Shown: positions 32,056-40,722 of the stretch, piece by piece
How the letters are laid out: every line of letters begins with the position of its first letter
Position numbering within the stretch: the first letter of the stretch is position 1
NCBI RefSeq assembly: GCF_002933465.1
Contig: NZ_PSZE01000008.1
Location: 230,112-294,111, forward strand
DNA from: Nocardia nova
Lineage (GTDB): Bacteria > Actinomycetota > Actinomycetes > Mycobacteriales > Mycobacteriaceae
DNA length: 64,000 bases
Direction: 5' to 3'
Position numbers and translations under genes: made by a program
The notes under the pieces: generated by a model
What the model saw: only the letters and a program-made list of their open reading frames with translations
Databases searched by the model: none
Told to the model about the DNA's origin: nothing

Positions 32056-32919
32056 ATGGAACGCGTGCGTATCGACCTCCACACCCATTCGACCGCCTCC
32101 GACGGCACCGACACCCCCGGCGATCTGATGCGCGCGGCCGCGGCGGCGGGGCTGGACGTGGTGGCGATCACCGATCACGACACCACCTCCGGATGGGACG
32201 AGGCGGTCGCCGCGCTGCCGCCGGGGCTGCGATTGGTGCGCGGGATGGAGATGTCCTGCGTCGGCATGGGGGAGGACGGCCGGCCGGTGCCGGTGCATCT
32301 GCTGGCCTACCTGTTCGATCCGAGCGATGCCGCCTTCGCCGCCGAACGCGAGCGGTTGCGCACCGAACGCGTCTCACGGGTGCGCGCGATGGCCGATCTC
32401 ATGGTGGCCGATGGTCTGCCGATCGATCCGGATGCGGTACTCGCCGCGGCGGGCCCGGCAGCGGGACGCCCACATCTGGCGCGAGCGCTGGTCGAGGCCG
32501 GTGTGGTCCCGACGGTCGGCGCGGCCTTCGACGATCTGCTCGCTCCGCGCGGCCGCTATTACGTCGAGAAGGCCGACACTCCGTTGCGGCAGGCGGTGGA
32601 AATGGTGGCCGCGGCCGGAGGGGTGACCGTGGTCGCGCACGCGCGCGCCCGCACCCGGGGGCGGCTGCTGGCCATCGACGACATCCGCGATCTGGCCGAG
32701 CACGGGCTGGGGGGACTCGAGATCGATCACCCCGACCACAATCCCGCCGACCGGGCGGTGCTGCGCGAGCTGGCACGCGAACTGGACCTCATAGGTACCG
32801 GATCCTCGGATTACCACGGCGCCGACAAACCCGTGGGGCTGGGCGAATGCCGCACGGGCGCAGAGCAATTCGAGCGTCTGGCCGAGAAGGCGAGCGGCGT
32901 CGCGGTGATCGCCTCGTGA
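32056..32919 (+). CDS. PHP-domain phosphoesterase (RNase AM/YciV-like)
   Basis: 287 residues. The PHP metal motifs are present: DLHTHSTASDGTD (HxH), AITDHDTTSGW, RGMEMSC, VVAHARA, and the terminal GSSDYHGADK. Members of this subgroup hydrolyse 3',5'-nucleotide bisphosphates or trim 5' ends of RNA (RNase AM in E. coli). ATG 32056 is used; GTG 32065 would start exactly at the family-typical MRIDLHTHS and has CAAGAT 7 bases upstream, so it is equally possible. Overlaps the next small membrane gene as GTGA. Confidence 0.87.
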   Translation: MERVRIDLHTHSTASDGTDTPGDLMRAAAAAGLDVVAITDHDTTSGWDEAVAALPPGLRLVRGMEMSCVGMGEDGRPVPVHLLAYLFDPSDAAFAAERERLRTERVSRVRAMADLMVADGLPIDPDAVLAAAGPAAGRPHLARALVEAGVVPTVGAAFDDLLAPRGRYYVEKADTPLRQAVEMVAAAGGVTVVAHARARTRGRLLAIDDIRDLAEHGLGGLEIDHPDHNPADRAVLRELARELDLIGTGSSDYHGADKPVGLGECRTGAEQFERLAEKASGVAVIAS

Positions 32920-33182
32920 GAGTCGTGCGGGCGCTCAGCGGAACCGTGGCCGCCGGACTGGTCGTGCTGGCGGCGGTGGTCGTCGGCGCTGCGGTCCTGG
33001 GGGCGCGGCGCGGGTTTCCGGGGCCGGGTGCGAGCAGTGTCGGCTGGCATATCGGAATGGCGGCGCTGGCACTAGGCGCGCAAATTCTTTCCGACCGGCG
33101 TCGGGGAATTCCGGCGTTTTTCGGATCTCTGGTCGTCTTTGTGGCGGCGGGTTACCTATTGGTTACGCAATGGTGGAATTGA
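32916..33182 (+). CDS. Small three-span membrane protein
   Basis: 88 residues, three hydrophobic segments (about 9-27, 45-59, 68-83) with RRGFPGPGASSVGWH and SDRRRGIPAFFG between them. The GTG start overlaps the PHP stop, so the two are translated together. I do not recognise the family; such proteins accompany PHP genes in related actinomycetes only as far as I recall. Confidence 0.7.
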   Translation: MRVVRALSGTVAAGLVVLAAVVVGAAVLGARRGFPGPGASSVGWHIGMAALALGAQILSDRRRGIPAFFGSLVVFVAAGYLLVTQWWN

Positions 33183-33233
33183 ACCCCGCGTAACCGTTGC
33201 GGCCGGATGAATTGTGGCCGAATATTTTCCTTT

Positions 33234-34823
33234 GTGAGCGTGCGTAACCGGTCCACTATTCGCGCGGAATCCGAGTTCGCGGCGGAGACGTCCGCCGATG
33301 TGCTGGTGGTGGGTGGCGGCCCGGCGGGCGCCTGGGCGGCGTTGACGGCGGCGACGGCTGGGGCGCGAGTGATCCTGGTCGACAAGGGCCGTTGCGGGGA
33401 ATGCGGTCCGACGTCGAAAGGTGTTGTCGCACTGTGGGATATCCCGCCGGGAGTGGATCGGGAGCGAGCCCTGGCGCACAGCCTGTCGTGCGGCGGCGAT
33501 CTCGGTGACCTCGAGTGGATGGATCGGGTGCTCGGCGAAACTCATCACCGCATCGCCCATCTGCTGCGCTGGGGCTACCGGCAGACCGGAGGCGGACCGT
33601 CGGCGCGCGTCTATCTCGAGGGCCGGAGATATCTGGCTGCGCTGCGGCGCACGCTGTTCCGATTGGGTGTCCAGGTCGTCGACCATCATCCGGCGCTGTA
33701 TCTGCTGGTGGATGCCGACGGCGTGGTATGCGGGGCCGGTGGGCTCGCTGGTGACGACCGGTATCGCGGCTGGACCGTTCGCGCGGGCGCTGTGGTGCTG
33801 GCCACCGGTGGGTGCGCCTTCCTGGCCGGCGGCGCGGGAACCGATGTCGATACCGGTGAGGGCCTGCTGATGGCGGCGGAGGCGGGCACCGAATTGTCGG
33901 GGATGGAGTTCTCCGGCGCGTACGGTCTCGCGACGATGAGAGATCTGCGTGAGCCCCGGTTCGCGTCGCTGTACGACGAATCGGGGGCTCGCATCGACGG
34001 TGACGACTTCACGGCCCGGTCCGTGGCCCTCGCCGCGCTGGCGGAGGGGAGGGCGGTCTACGCCGACATTCCGCCGGACTCCGCGGTCCGGTACGGCCCC
34101 GCGTCGGCGGCGCCGCCGGGAACCACGGCGGTACCGGCGAGCACCGGGGCCGGCGTCGGCGGGTCGCCGTCGGCCGGCCGGGTGCGTCTGCGTCCGGTCC
34201 TGCAGGGCACCGTGCGCGGCTCCGGCGGGATCAGGCTGGTCGGATTCGATTGCGCCACAACGGTTGCCGGATTGTACGCCGCAGGGGACGTGGCATCGCG
34301 GGAGCCGATCACCGGTGCGGTCGGCGGGTTCGACGGGCACGGTGGCGGGTGGGCGATCTCGTCCGGCATGTGGGCCGGATCGGGCGCGGCGCGGTTCGCT
34401 CGCCGCCGGGGCCGCGTCGGCGAACCGCGGCCGGTTCCGGGGGCCGGGCTGAATTCGCATCCCGGGGCCGATCCGCGCGCGGACATCGATCCTCGTGCCG
34501 TGATCGGGCTGGTGCAGGAACATACGTTGCCGCTGCGGCGCAGCTATTGGCGCAGTGCGGGCAGTCTGCGCGACAGCATCGCCGAACTCGACGCGATGTG
34601 GCCGGTCACCGAATACGGGCTCGGCGGTACCGGGGCCGACCAGGTGCGGGCCCGGCAGGCCGCGGCCTTGCTGGCGGTGGCCCGCTGGACGAAGTACAGC
34701 GCCTTGGCGCGCACCGAGACCCGGGGCCTGCATCGGCGCACCGATCATCCCGGCCCGGTCCGCAACTGGCGCCGCCGCCTGCTGACCGGCGGCGTGAACG
34801 AGATCTGGGTGCGCCCGGCGTGA
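33234..34823 (+). CDS. FAD-dependent oxidoreductase of the fumarate reductase/succinate dehydrogenase flavoprotein type
   Basis: 529 residues. N-terminal ADVLVVGGGPAGAWAALTAATAGARVILVDKG is the dinucleotide fold for FAD; VLATGGCAFL and GLYAAGDVAS form the flavin cradle; GHGGGWAISSGMWAG is the late FAD-binding helix. A C-terminal helical domain (RRSYWRSAGSLRDSIAELDAMW) is as in SdhA/NadB/AprA. No iron-sulfur or membrane-anchor subunit is adjacent, so it is not a standard respiratory complex. The substrate is unknown. The segment around residues 285-320 is Pro/Ala/Gly-rich with low conservation. Starts considered: GTG 33234 (TATTTT 5 bases upstream) or the ATG 33207. Confidence 0.68.
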   Translation: MSVRNRSTIRAESEFAAETSADVLVVGGGPAGAWAALTAATAGARVILVDKGRCGECGPTSKGVVALWDIPPGVDRERALAHSLSCGGDLGDLEWMDRVLGETHHRIAHLLRWGYRQTGGGPSARVYLEGRRYLAALRRTLFRLGVQVVDHHPALYLLVDADGVVCGAGGLAGDDRYRGWTVRAGAVVLATGGCAFLAGGAGTDVDTGEGLLMAAEAGTELSGMEFSGAYGLATMRDLREPRFASLYDESGARIDGDDFTARSVALAALAEGRAVYADIPPDSAVRYGPASAAPPGTTAVPASTGAGVGGSPSAGRVRLRPVLQGTVRGSGGIRLVGFDCATTVAGLYAAGDVASREPITGAVGGFDGHGGGWAISSGMWAGSGAARFARRRGRVGEPRPVPGAGLNSHPGADPRADIDPRAVIGLVQEHTLPLRRSYWRSAGSLRDSIAELDAMWPVTEYGLGGTGADQVRARQAAALLAVARWTKYSALARTETRGLHRRTDHPGPVRNWRRRLLTGGVNEIWVRPA

Positions 34824-35401
34824 GCGAATAGGGCATGAGCTCACATCGGCGTTCCGGGTGGCGGTGGGACTGTTCACCGCTGCTTCCCAGCGGGGGCGAG
34901 TATCCCCTTACGCGCAGGTAATTCGGCGGCCCTACCCTCGGAAGATGGCAGTAGACACCCGGCCCCGGGCCGGTCCCGCATCGAGGGGACCACGCCCGGG
35001 GTCGAGGAGCGATTTTGCAACTCCCTGTCCGTACTGGCAGAATGTTGCGGATTCCCGGCCGACGCCACCGCCCGGTCCGGGACGGTTGGTGACTTTCGGT
35101 TCGTGACGCACGGCTCCGATCCGCGGATCACCCCGCAGCCTTGCCCGGACCACCCGTCCGGTTCTCGCTCGATGGATCGTGCGCGGCCAGATCGCAATGA
35201 AGCAAGCCCGCAAAGGCGCAAACGCGCGTATGCCGTAGTCGGAAGTACCTCCACGGCATGCCGCGACCTGACAACCGACGGTTTTACGCGACCGCGTGAA
35301 CGCCCGGTCGGCGCACATCGTTCGAATTTCGACGACCTTTTAAACGAAAACCCGGCGGTAACCGTGAGCCGGTTCAGCCCGGACCGAGCAGGAGTGAAAT
35401 C
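34824..35401. other. 578-base region without a supported gene
   Basis: Only short, unconserved frames occur on either strand. The last 130 bases are less GC-rich (TTTTAAACGAAAA near 35338) and probably hold the malic enzyme promoter; AGGAG at 35390-35394 is its ribosome-binding site. I checked for tRNA cloverleafs and known riboswitch cores by eye and saw none. Confidence 0.5.
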
Positions 35402-36622
35402 GTGTCATCTGTGACTGACGCACCGAATGCCACTACAGCGAGCCGTGAAACCGATACGACCGATCTGTCCGCTATCACGCACGAGGAAATTTTCGCCGGC
35501 CATCTCGGTGGCAAGCTTTCGGTGGAATTGTCCGCACCGTTGGAGACCCAGCGGGATCTGTCCATCGCGTACACGCCGGGCGTCGCGCAGGTGAGTCGCG
35601 CCATCCACAAGGACGAGGCGCTGGCCAAGCGCTACACGTGGACCGATCGTCTGGTGGTCGTGGTCAGTGACGGCACCGCGGTTCTCGGCCTGGGTGACAT
35701 CGGTCCGCGGGCGTCGCTGCCGGTCATGGAGGGCAAGGCCGCGCTGTTCAAGAAGTTCGCCGGACTGGACTCGATTCCGATCGTGCTCGACACCAAGGAT
35801 GTCGACGAGATCGTGGAAACCCTGGTGCGCCTGCGTCCGAGCTTCGGTGCGGTGAACCTGGAGGACATCTCCGCCCCGCGCTGCTTCGAGATCGAGAAGC
35901 GCGTCATCGAGGCGCTGGACTGCCCGGTCATGCACGACGACCAGCACGGCACCGCCATCGTGGTGCTGGCGGCGCTCAACGGTGCGGCCACGGTGCAGGG
36001 GCGCGATATCGCCGACCTGAAGGTGGTCGTCTCCGGCGCCGGCGCCGCGGGTGTGGCCTGCTCGAACATCCTGCTGGCCGCCGGCGTGTCGGATGTGGTG
36101 GTGCTCGACTCGAAGGGCATCGTCAGCCGCGACCGCGGGGACCTCAACGAGGTGAAGGCCGATCTGGCCGAGCGCACCAACCCGCGTGGCGTCACCGGCG
36201 GTGCGGCCGAGGCGCTGGCCGGTGCGGATGTGTTCCTGGGCCTGTCGGCCGGGACCATCGCCGAGGAGCTGATCGCCTCGATGGCGCCGGAGTCCATCGT
36301 GTTCGCCATGTCGAACCCGGACCCGGAGATCCACCCGGAGGTCGCGCACCGCTACGCCGCCATCGTGGCGACCGGTCGCAGCGACTTCCCGAACCAGATC
36401 AACAACGTGCTCGCCTTCCCGGGCGTGTTCAAAGGCGCGCTGGATGCCGGTGCGCGCCGGATCACCGAGGGCATGAAGGTCGCCGCCGCCAACGCCATCT
36501 TCGGTGTGGTGGCCGACGAACTCTCGGTCGACAAGATCATCCCCAGCCCGCTCGATCCTCGGGTCGCTCCGGCGGTCGCCGAGGCCGTGGCCGCGGCCGC
36601 GCGCGCGGAAGGTGTTGCGTAA
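35402..36622 (+). CDS. Malic enzyme, short NAD(P)-dependent bacterial type
   Basis: 406 residues. Decarboxylates malate to pyruvate. Family stretches: LSIAYTPGVAQVSRAI, TDRLVVVVSDGTAVLGLGDIGP, EGKAALFKKFAGLDSIP, FGAVNLEDISAPRCFEIE, CPVMHDDQHGTAIVVLAAL with the metal-site Asp residues, then the nucleotide fold VVSGAGAAGVACSNILLAAG and VFAMSNPDPEI, FPNQINNVLAFPGVFKGAL. It lacks the phosphotransacetylase-like tail of the long MaeB form. Good Shine-Dalgarno 7 bases before GTG. Mycobacteria have malate dehydrogenase near corA instead. It can supply NADPH or pyruvate for lipid synthesis. Confidence 0.92.
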   Translation: MSSVTDAPNATTASRETDTTDLSAITHEEIFAGHLGGKLSVELSAPLETQRDLSIAYTPGVAQVSRAIHKDEALAKRYTWTDRLVVVVSDGTAVLGLGDIGPRASLPVMEGKAALFKKFAGLDSIPIVLDTKDVDEIVETLVRLRPSFGAVNLEDISAPRCFEIEKRVIEALDCPVMHDDQHGTAIVVLAALNGAATVQGRDIADLKVVVSGAGAAGVACSNILLAAGVSDVVVLDSKGIVSRDRGDLNEVKADLAERTNPRGVTGGAAEALAGADVFLGLSAGTIAEELIASMAPESIVFAMSNPDPEIHPEVAHRYAAIVATGRSDFPNQINNVLAFPGVFKGALDAGARRITEGMKVAAANAIFGVVADELSVDKIIPSPLDPRVAPAVAEAVAAAARAEGVA

Positions 36623-36641
36623 CACCAGGTTCGACCACAGT

Positions 36642-36673
36642 GAGGGCGCCCCGGGAACTCCCGGGGCGCCCTC
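36642..36673 (+). terminator. Hairpin terminator between malic enzyme and the haemophore-like gene
   Basis: A 13-base-pair perfect stem (GAGGGCGCCCCGG / CCGGGGCGCCCTC) with a six-base loop, 20 bases after the malic enzyme stop and 29 bases beyond the end of the convergent gene. Probably works for both strands. Confidence 0.85.
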
Positions 36674-36701
36674 GCCGTATTCCGCTGCCGATGCGCGGCC
36701 G

Positions 36702-37031
36702 CTACTTCTTGTGGCAGGACTTGTGGTAGTCGATCATCGGCTGCCGTACCCCGCGGAAGTCCTTCAGCTCCTGCCGGTGGCCCTGGCGGTAGGCCTGCAT
36801 CTCGGCCTTGCGCTGATCCTTCGGCATACCCTTCACCTTGGCGAGCTCGGCGGCCAGATCCGGGTGGCTCGCCAGGAATGCGGCGACCTGCGGGGCGGTC
36901 TGGGCTTGGACCTGGGCGCGTGCCTGCGGGCTGCACTGCGGGGCGTCGGCCGAGGCGACGCCGGGCACGGCGACGGCGAGGGCGGCGATTCCGGCGGTGC
37001 CGGCCAGCAGGGCGGCGACAGTGCGCTTCAT
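36702..37031 (-). CDS. Secreted haemophore-like haem-binding protein
   Basis: 109 residues with a clear signal peptide (MKRTVAALLAGTAGIAALAVAVPGVASA, cleavage after ASA near residue 28) and a mature helical domain with one Cys at each end (QCSPQARA... DYHKSCHKK), which should form a disulfide. The HPDLAAELAKVKGMP and FRGVRQPMIDYHKSC stretches are those of the mycobacterial haemophore haem-binding family (Rv0203-like). A role in haem capture outside the cell is inferred from the family. No haem transporter is adjacent; the next gene upstream is a sensor kinase transcribed in the same direction. Confidence 0.78.
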   Translation of the reverse strand: MKRTVAALLAGTAGIAALAVAVPGVASADAPQCSPQARAQVQAQTAPQVAAFLASHPDLAAELAKVKGMPKDQRKAEMQAYRQGHRQELKDFRGVRQPMIDYHKSCHKK

Positions 37032-37138
37032 ACCGGTAACTCCATTCGTGACGGGAACGTGTCGGATCCGAATCTGCGCGCCGAATCTGAAAGGACCCTG
37101 AAAACGCCGAGTGGACCCGGCGGATCTTCAGCCGAACT

Positions 37139-38722
37139 TCAGCAAGGGGGGCGGCCCTCGGCGCTCCCTGCGCGGCTGGGGTGAGCACCGGCCGGCGGCG
37201 GAGCCGGCGGAAGCGTGAGTACGAATACCGCGCCGGTGGTTCCGGGCGGCGGCTCGACGCAGCGGAGGTCACCCCCGTGGGCCCTGGCGATCCCGCGCGC
37301 GATGGCCAGGCCCATACCCGCGCCGTCGCGGCGACGGTCGCGGGCGGCGTCGAGGCGGACCAGGCGGTCGAAGATGTGCTCGCGTTCCGAGGCGGGTACG
37401 CCCGGACCGGTATCGGCGACACGGATTTCGGCGACGGGGGCCATGCCGTGCGGCCCGGTCGGTGCGGCGATCGCATGCGGGTCGCCGCCCGGTTCGTGAT
37501 CCGGCGTGGCGGGGCCGGCGACGGTCACGCTCACCGTTCCGCCCGGTCCCATGGCCTGGCAGGCGTTGGCCAGCAGATTGACCAGAACTTGGCCGATGCG
37601 TTCGGGGTCGACGAGCGCCCGCACCGGCCGGCCGGCGAGTCGGACATCGATATCGGGATTCAGGACTCGCATTCGATCCAGCTGGATGCGAACCAGGTCG
37701 TGGAGATCGACCGATTGCGGGTGCAGCGTGAGGCCGGCGTCGATGCGAGCCATATCCAGCAGGTCCTCCACCAGCCGACCGGCTCTCTGGGCCTCGCGCA
37801 CCAGCAGCAGGTACATGTGTTCGCGCTCTTCGGTGTCGATATCGGCGGGCTGGTGCAGCACCGCTTCGGCCATGGCCTTGATCCCCGCGATCGGGGTGCG
37901 CAGTTCGTGCGCGGCATCGCCGACGAAGGCGCGCATCTGCTGCTCGGAGGCTCGCGCCCGCACTTCGGCGCCCTCCAGGGCGTCCAGCATCTCATCGAAA
38001 GCGCTGGCGGTGCGGCCCAATTCGGTATCGGTGCGGGCGGGGGAGAGGCGGCGGCCGCGGCCGCCGTGGGCGATCTCGCGGGCCAGCCGGGTCATCGAAT
38101 CCAGTGGCGCCAGCGCCCGGCGCAGCCCGAACCACAGTGCCGCTGTGATGACGACGATGGCGGTCGCGGTCACGCCGATCAGAACCAGTCCCAGGCGTGA
38201 GCGCAGTTTGTCCAGCAGCGGGGTGTCGACCTGCAGGGTAAGCCGCGCCCGGTCCACCGCGCCGCCCGCGAGGGTGATGGTTCTGGTGCGGGCGCTGCCG
38301 TCACCGACGTGCCGGGGCGAGAGGCTGCCGTAGACACTGCCGTCGGCCAGGATCAGCCGCGCCCGCACCGAGCGATTGTCCAGGCGCGCGATCAATTCCG
38401 TGGGCGGGGTGTTCTGCTGCGCGAGTTGGCGGGCCAGCTGGACTCGGTCGGTGAGTACCGTATTCTCGCTGCGCGCCACCACGATCGCGAACAAGCTGTG
38501 CACCGCCAGCGCCACCACGATCAGTGCGAGGCCGGAAACCGCTGCCGCCGTGACGGTTACCCGGCGTCGCAGCGATATCGTCGGCAGTGTGCGCGATTCG
38601 GGTTCCGCTGCGGCCGGTGGAGACGGCCGGTCTCGGCCCGGCTGGGAACCGGAAAGGGGGAACCCCGCATCGTCCGGGCGGCCGGGCGGCGCGGCTGCGA
38701 TGTCGTCCGGGTTGCCGCTCAT
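37139..38722 (-). CDS. Sensor histidine kinase
   Basis: 527 residues. About 50 disordered N-terminal residues, membrane segment 58-82, an extracellular sensor of about 95 residues, membrane segment 177-200, HAMP, then HisKA with the phosphorylated His272 in DAAHELRTPIAGI, and an ATPase domain with NLLANACQA (N box), VADTGPGVP (G1) and GAGMGLAIARG (G2). ATGA overlap with the preceding response regulator. The sensed signal is unknown; the extracellular part is too divergent to place. Order RR-HK with overlap indicates a single operon. Confidence 0.92.
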   Translation of the reverse strand: MSGNPDDIAAAPPGRPDDAGFPLSGSQPGRDRPSPPAAAEPESRTLPTISLRRRVTVTAAAVSGLALIVVALAVHSLFAIVVARSENTVLTDRVQLARQLAQQNTPPTELIARLDNRSVRARLILADGSVYGSLSPRHVGDGSARTRTITLAGGAVDRARLTLQVDTPLLDKLRSRLGLVLIGVTATAIVVITAALWFGLRRALAPLDSMTRLAREIAHGGRGRRLSPARTDTELGRTASAFDEMLDALEGAEVRARASEQQMRAFVGDAAHELRTPIAGIKAMAEAVLHQPADIDTEEREHMYLLLVREAQRAGRLVEDLLDMARIDAGLTLHPQSVDLHDLVRIQLDRMRVLNPDIDVRLAGRPVRALVDPERIGQVLVNLLANACQAMGPGGTVSVTVAGPATPDHEPGGDPHAIAAPTGPHGMAPVAEIRVADTGPGVPASEREHIFDRLVRLDAARDRRRDGAGMGLAIARGIARAHGGDLRCVEPPPGTTGAVFVLTLPPAPPPAGAHPSRAGSAEGRPPC

Positions 38723-39399
38723 CGCGAGTTCGCCCGTAACGTGTAGCCCATACCGCGCACCGTGTGCAGCAGTCGCGGTCCGTGTTCCTCCAGTTTGCGG
38801 CGCACCGCGCTGACGTAGACCTCCACGAGGTTCGGGTCGTAGTCCTCGTAACCCCAGACCGCGGTGAGGATTTGGGTTTTGGTGACGACTCGGTCGCGAT
38901 GGGAGGCGAGGTAGGCGAGGAGTTTGAATTCGGTGGCCGTGAGGCCGATCGGATCGCGGCCGCGCAGCACCACGCCGGAATCGGTTTCCAGCACCAGATC
39001 GTCGATGACGATGCGACGGTGCATGCGCCCCATCCGCCGCAGCAACGCCTCGATCCGTGCCACCAGTTCGGCGAGGTCGAAGGGTTTCACCACGTAGTCG
39101 TCGGAACCGGAGCGCAGTCCGCGCACCCGATCCTCCACACCGTCGCGCGCGGTCAGCATCACCACCCCGGCGCTGCTGCGGGCGCGCACCACCTCGAGCA
39201 GGCCGAAACCGTCGCGACCCGGCAGCATCACGTCGAGGACGACGACGTCGGGTCGGAATCGCTCCAGGTCGGGCTCGAGCCGATCGCCGTGCTCGCGGGC
39301 CAGGACCTCGTGCCCGGCGGCGTGCACGGCCGCGGCGACCGCCGTGCGAATGGCGTCGGCGTCTTCGATCAGGAGAATGCGTCCCGGCTGCACCCGCAC
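38719..39399 (-). CDS. OmpR/PhoB-family response regulator
   Basis: 226 residues. Receiver domain with acidic IEDAD, phosphoacceptor Asp in VVVLDVMLPGRDG, Thr in MLTARDG and Lys in YVVKPFD. The C-terminal winged helix ends RRKLEEHGPRLLHTVRGMGYTLRA. GTG 39399 or GTG 39393 are the likely starts; a much longer open frame upstream lacks family sequence. Divergent from the lpqZ-like gene. Target genes cannot be named. Confidence 0.92.
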   Translation of the reverse strand: MRVQPGRILLIEDADAIRTAVAAAVHAAGHEVLAREHGDRLEPDLERFRPDVVVLDVMLPGRDGFGLLEVVRARSSAGVVMLTARDGVEDRVRGLRSGSDDYVVKPFDLAELVARIEALLRRMGRMHRRIVIDDLVLETDSGVVLRGRDPIGLTATEFKLLAYLASHRDRVVTKTQILTAVWGYEDYDPNLVEVYVSAVRRKLEEHGPRLLHTVRGMGYTLRANSR

Positions 39400-39583
39400 A
39401 TTATTCGTCGCGCCCGCTGAGACCCGGCTGAATCCTGCTCGAGAGTCCGGTTCGCGGGTCGGCGGGGAGTGCGGGGCGGGTGCGGGTCGGCCGCCCGGAC
39501 GCGGCCCACCTACGATTCCTGTGCCGGGGCGCCCCGGCCGCCGGATGTGGTTGTCGCTGACTATCGGGAGTGGGTGTCGCCGG

Positions 39584-40624
39584 ATGGGATTGGCCGGATC
39601 GGTGCGAGTGACGGCCCGGGTTCTGGTCGCCGTCACCGTCGCCACGCTCGCGGTGGCATGTGCCAACGACGACGGCGAATCGACGATCACTGTCGGCGCC
39701 GGCGATTCGGCGCAGTCGGAGGTGCTCGCCGAAATCTATGCCCAGGCGCTCGCGCGCGCCGGTACGCCGACGATGGTGAAGAAGCATCTCGGACAGCGTG
39801 CGGACTATCTGGCGGCCCTGGACGCGGGCACGATCACTCTGGTCGGCGATACCAGCGGTGATCTCCTGACCACCTTCGACTCCTCGTCGTCGGCGACCGC
39901 GCCGGATCGGGCGACGGCCGAGAGCGTCGCAGCACATCATGCGCCCGGCCCGGCGGTCGACATGACGGCGGGGTCGCCGGTCACGCTCGAGGCGCGCTAT
40001 GTCGGCTCGGTCGCCGACGACTTGAGCCGGGCCGTCCCGGAGGGACTGGCGGTGTCCGATCTCGCCGACGCCACCGATCTGCGCCCGCAACTCGCGCTCG
40101 GTGCCGCGGCGGCCGCGCGCTATCCGGCGAACGCGGCCGATCTGGCGCCGCATTGCGGTGAACTGACCGTCGGCATCGCTGGCGGGCGCGAACTCGACCC
40201 GCTCCGGACGCCGCCGGACCCGCAGCGCGACGTCGTAACGCCGCTGCGCACGGTCTACGGCTGCGACATCACCCACCACGCCGAATTTCCGGGCGACGCC
40301 GAGCTACGACAGGCATTGCGTGACCGAACCGTCGACGCGGGCGTGTTCACCTCCGCCGTCGCCCTGCTGCCGGGCGGCCCCGGCGATTCGGCTGCCGGCG
40401 CGGATCCGGCCGTCGTCGCAGATCCGGCTTATGCCTTCCGCGCCCAGAACGTCGTCCCGCTACTGCGTCAGGGCGCCTTGGACCAGCGGCAGGTCAAAAA
40501 ACTCAACTACGTCGCCGGCGAGCTCACCACAGCCGAATTCGCGGCCATGATCCGCCGCGTGCGTGACGAACATGCCTCGGCGGCCGACCTCGCCCGCGCC
40601 TGGCTCGACGAACACGCCCTCTAA
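39584..40624 (+). CDS. OpuAC-type substrate-binding lipoprotein (LpqZ-like)
   Basis: 346 residues. Signal peptide with lipobox LAVAC (Cys26), then a type II periplasmic-binding-protein fold (STITVGAGDSAQSEVLAEIYAQALARAGTP) of the glycine betaine/choline OpuAC family. The first lobe contains an unusual SSSSATAPDRATAES loop. Corresponds in position and family to LpqZ (Rv1244). No permease or ATPase gene is adjacent, so it either shares a remote transporter or has another envelope role. ATG 39584 has only a weak Shine-Dalgarno; GTG 39602 is an alternative. Confidence 0.78.
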   Translation: MGLAGSVRVTARVLVAVTVATLAVACANDDGESTITVGAGDSAQSEVLAEIYAQALARAGTPTMVKKHLGQRADYLAALDAGTITLVGDTSGDLLTTFDSSSSATAPDRATAESVAAHHAPGPAVDMTAGSPVTLEARYVGSVADDLSRAVPEGLAVSDLADATDLRPQLALGAAAAARYPANAADLAPHCGELTVGIAGGRELDPLRTPPDPQRDVVTPLRTVYGCDITHHAEFPGDAELRQALRDRTVDAGVFTSAVALLPGGPGDSAAGADPAVVADPAYAFRAQNVVPLLRQGALDQRQVKKLNYVAGELTTAEFAAMIRRVRDEHASAADLARAWLDEHAL

Positions 40625-40722
40625 GCACCCCGCTTGTCCGCCGTTCCCGCTCATCGGTCATGATCAGGTTCGATACGGATTCGGGCGTACAGTGCGAATA
40701 GATCACCTGAGCGGAGTTCCGC

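Noticed and set aside
35161..35280. Possible tRNA or riboswitch in the malic enzyme leader
   Set aside because: Short complementary stretches exist, but no cloverleaf, no TTCGANTC loop and no known riboswitch core could be traced.
34932..35318. A 128-codon minus-strand frame in the gap before malic enzyme
   Set aside because: No recognisable domain, no ribosome-binding site, and other frames of similar size overlap it.
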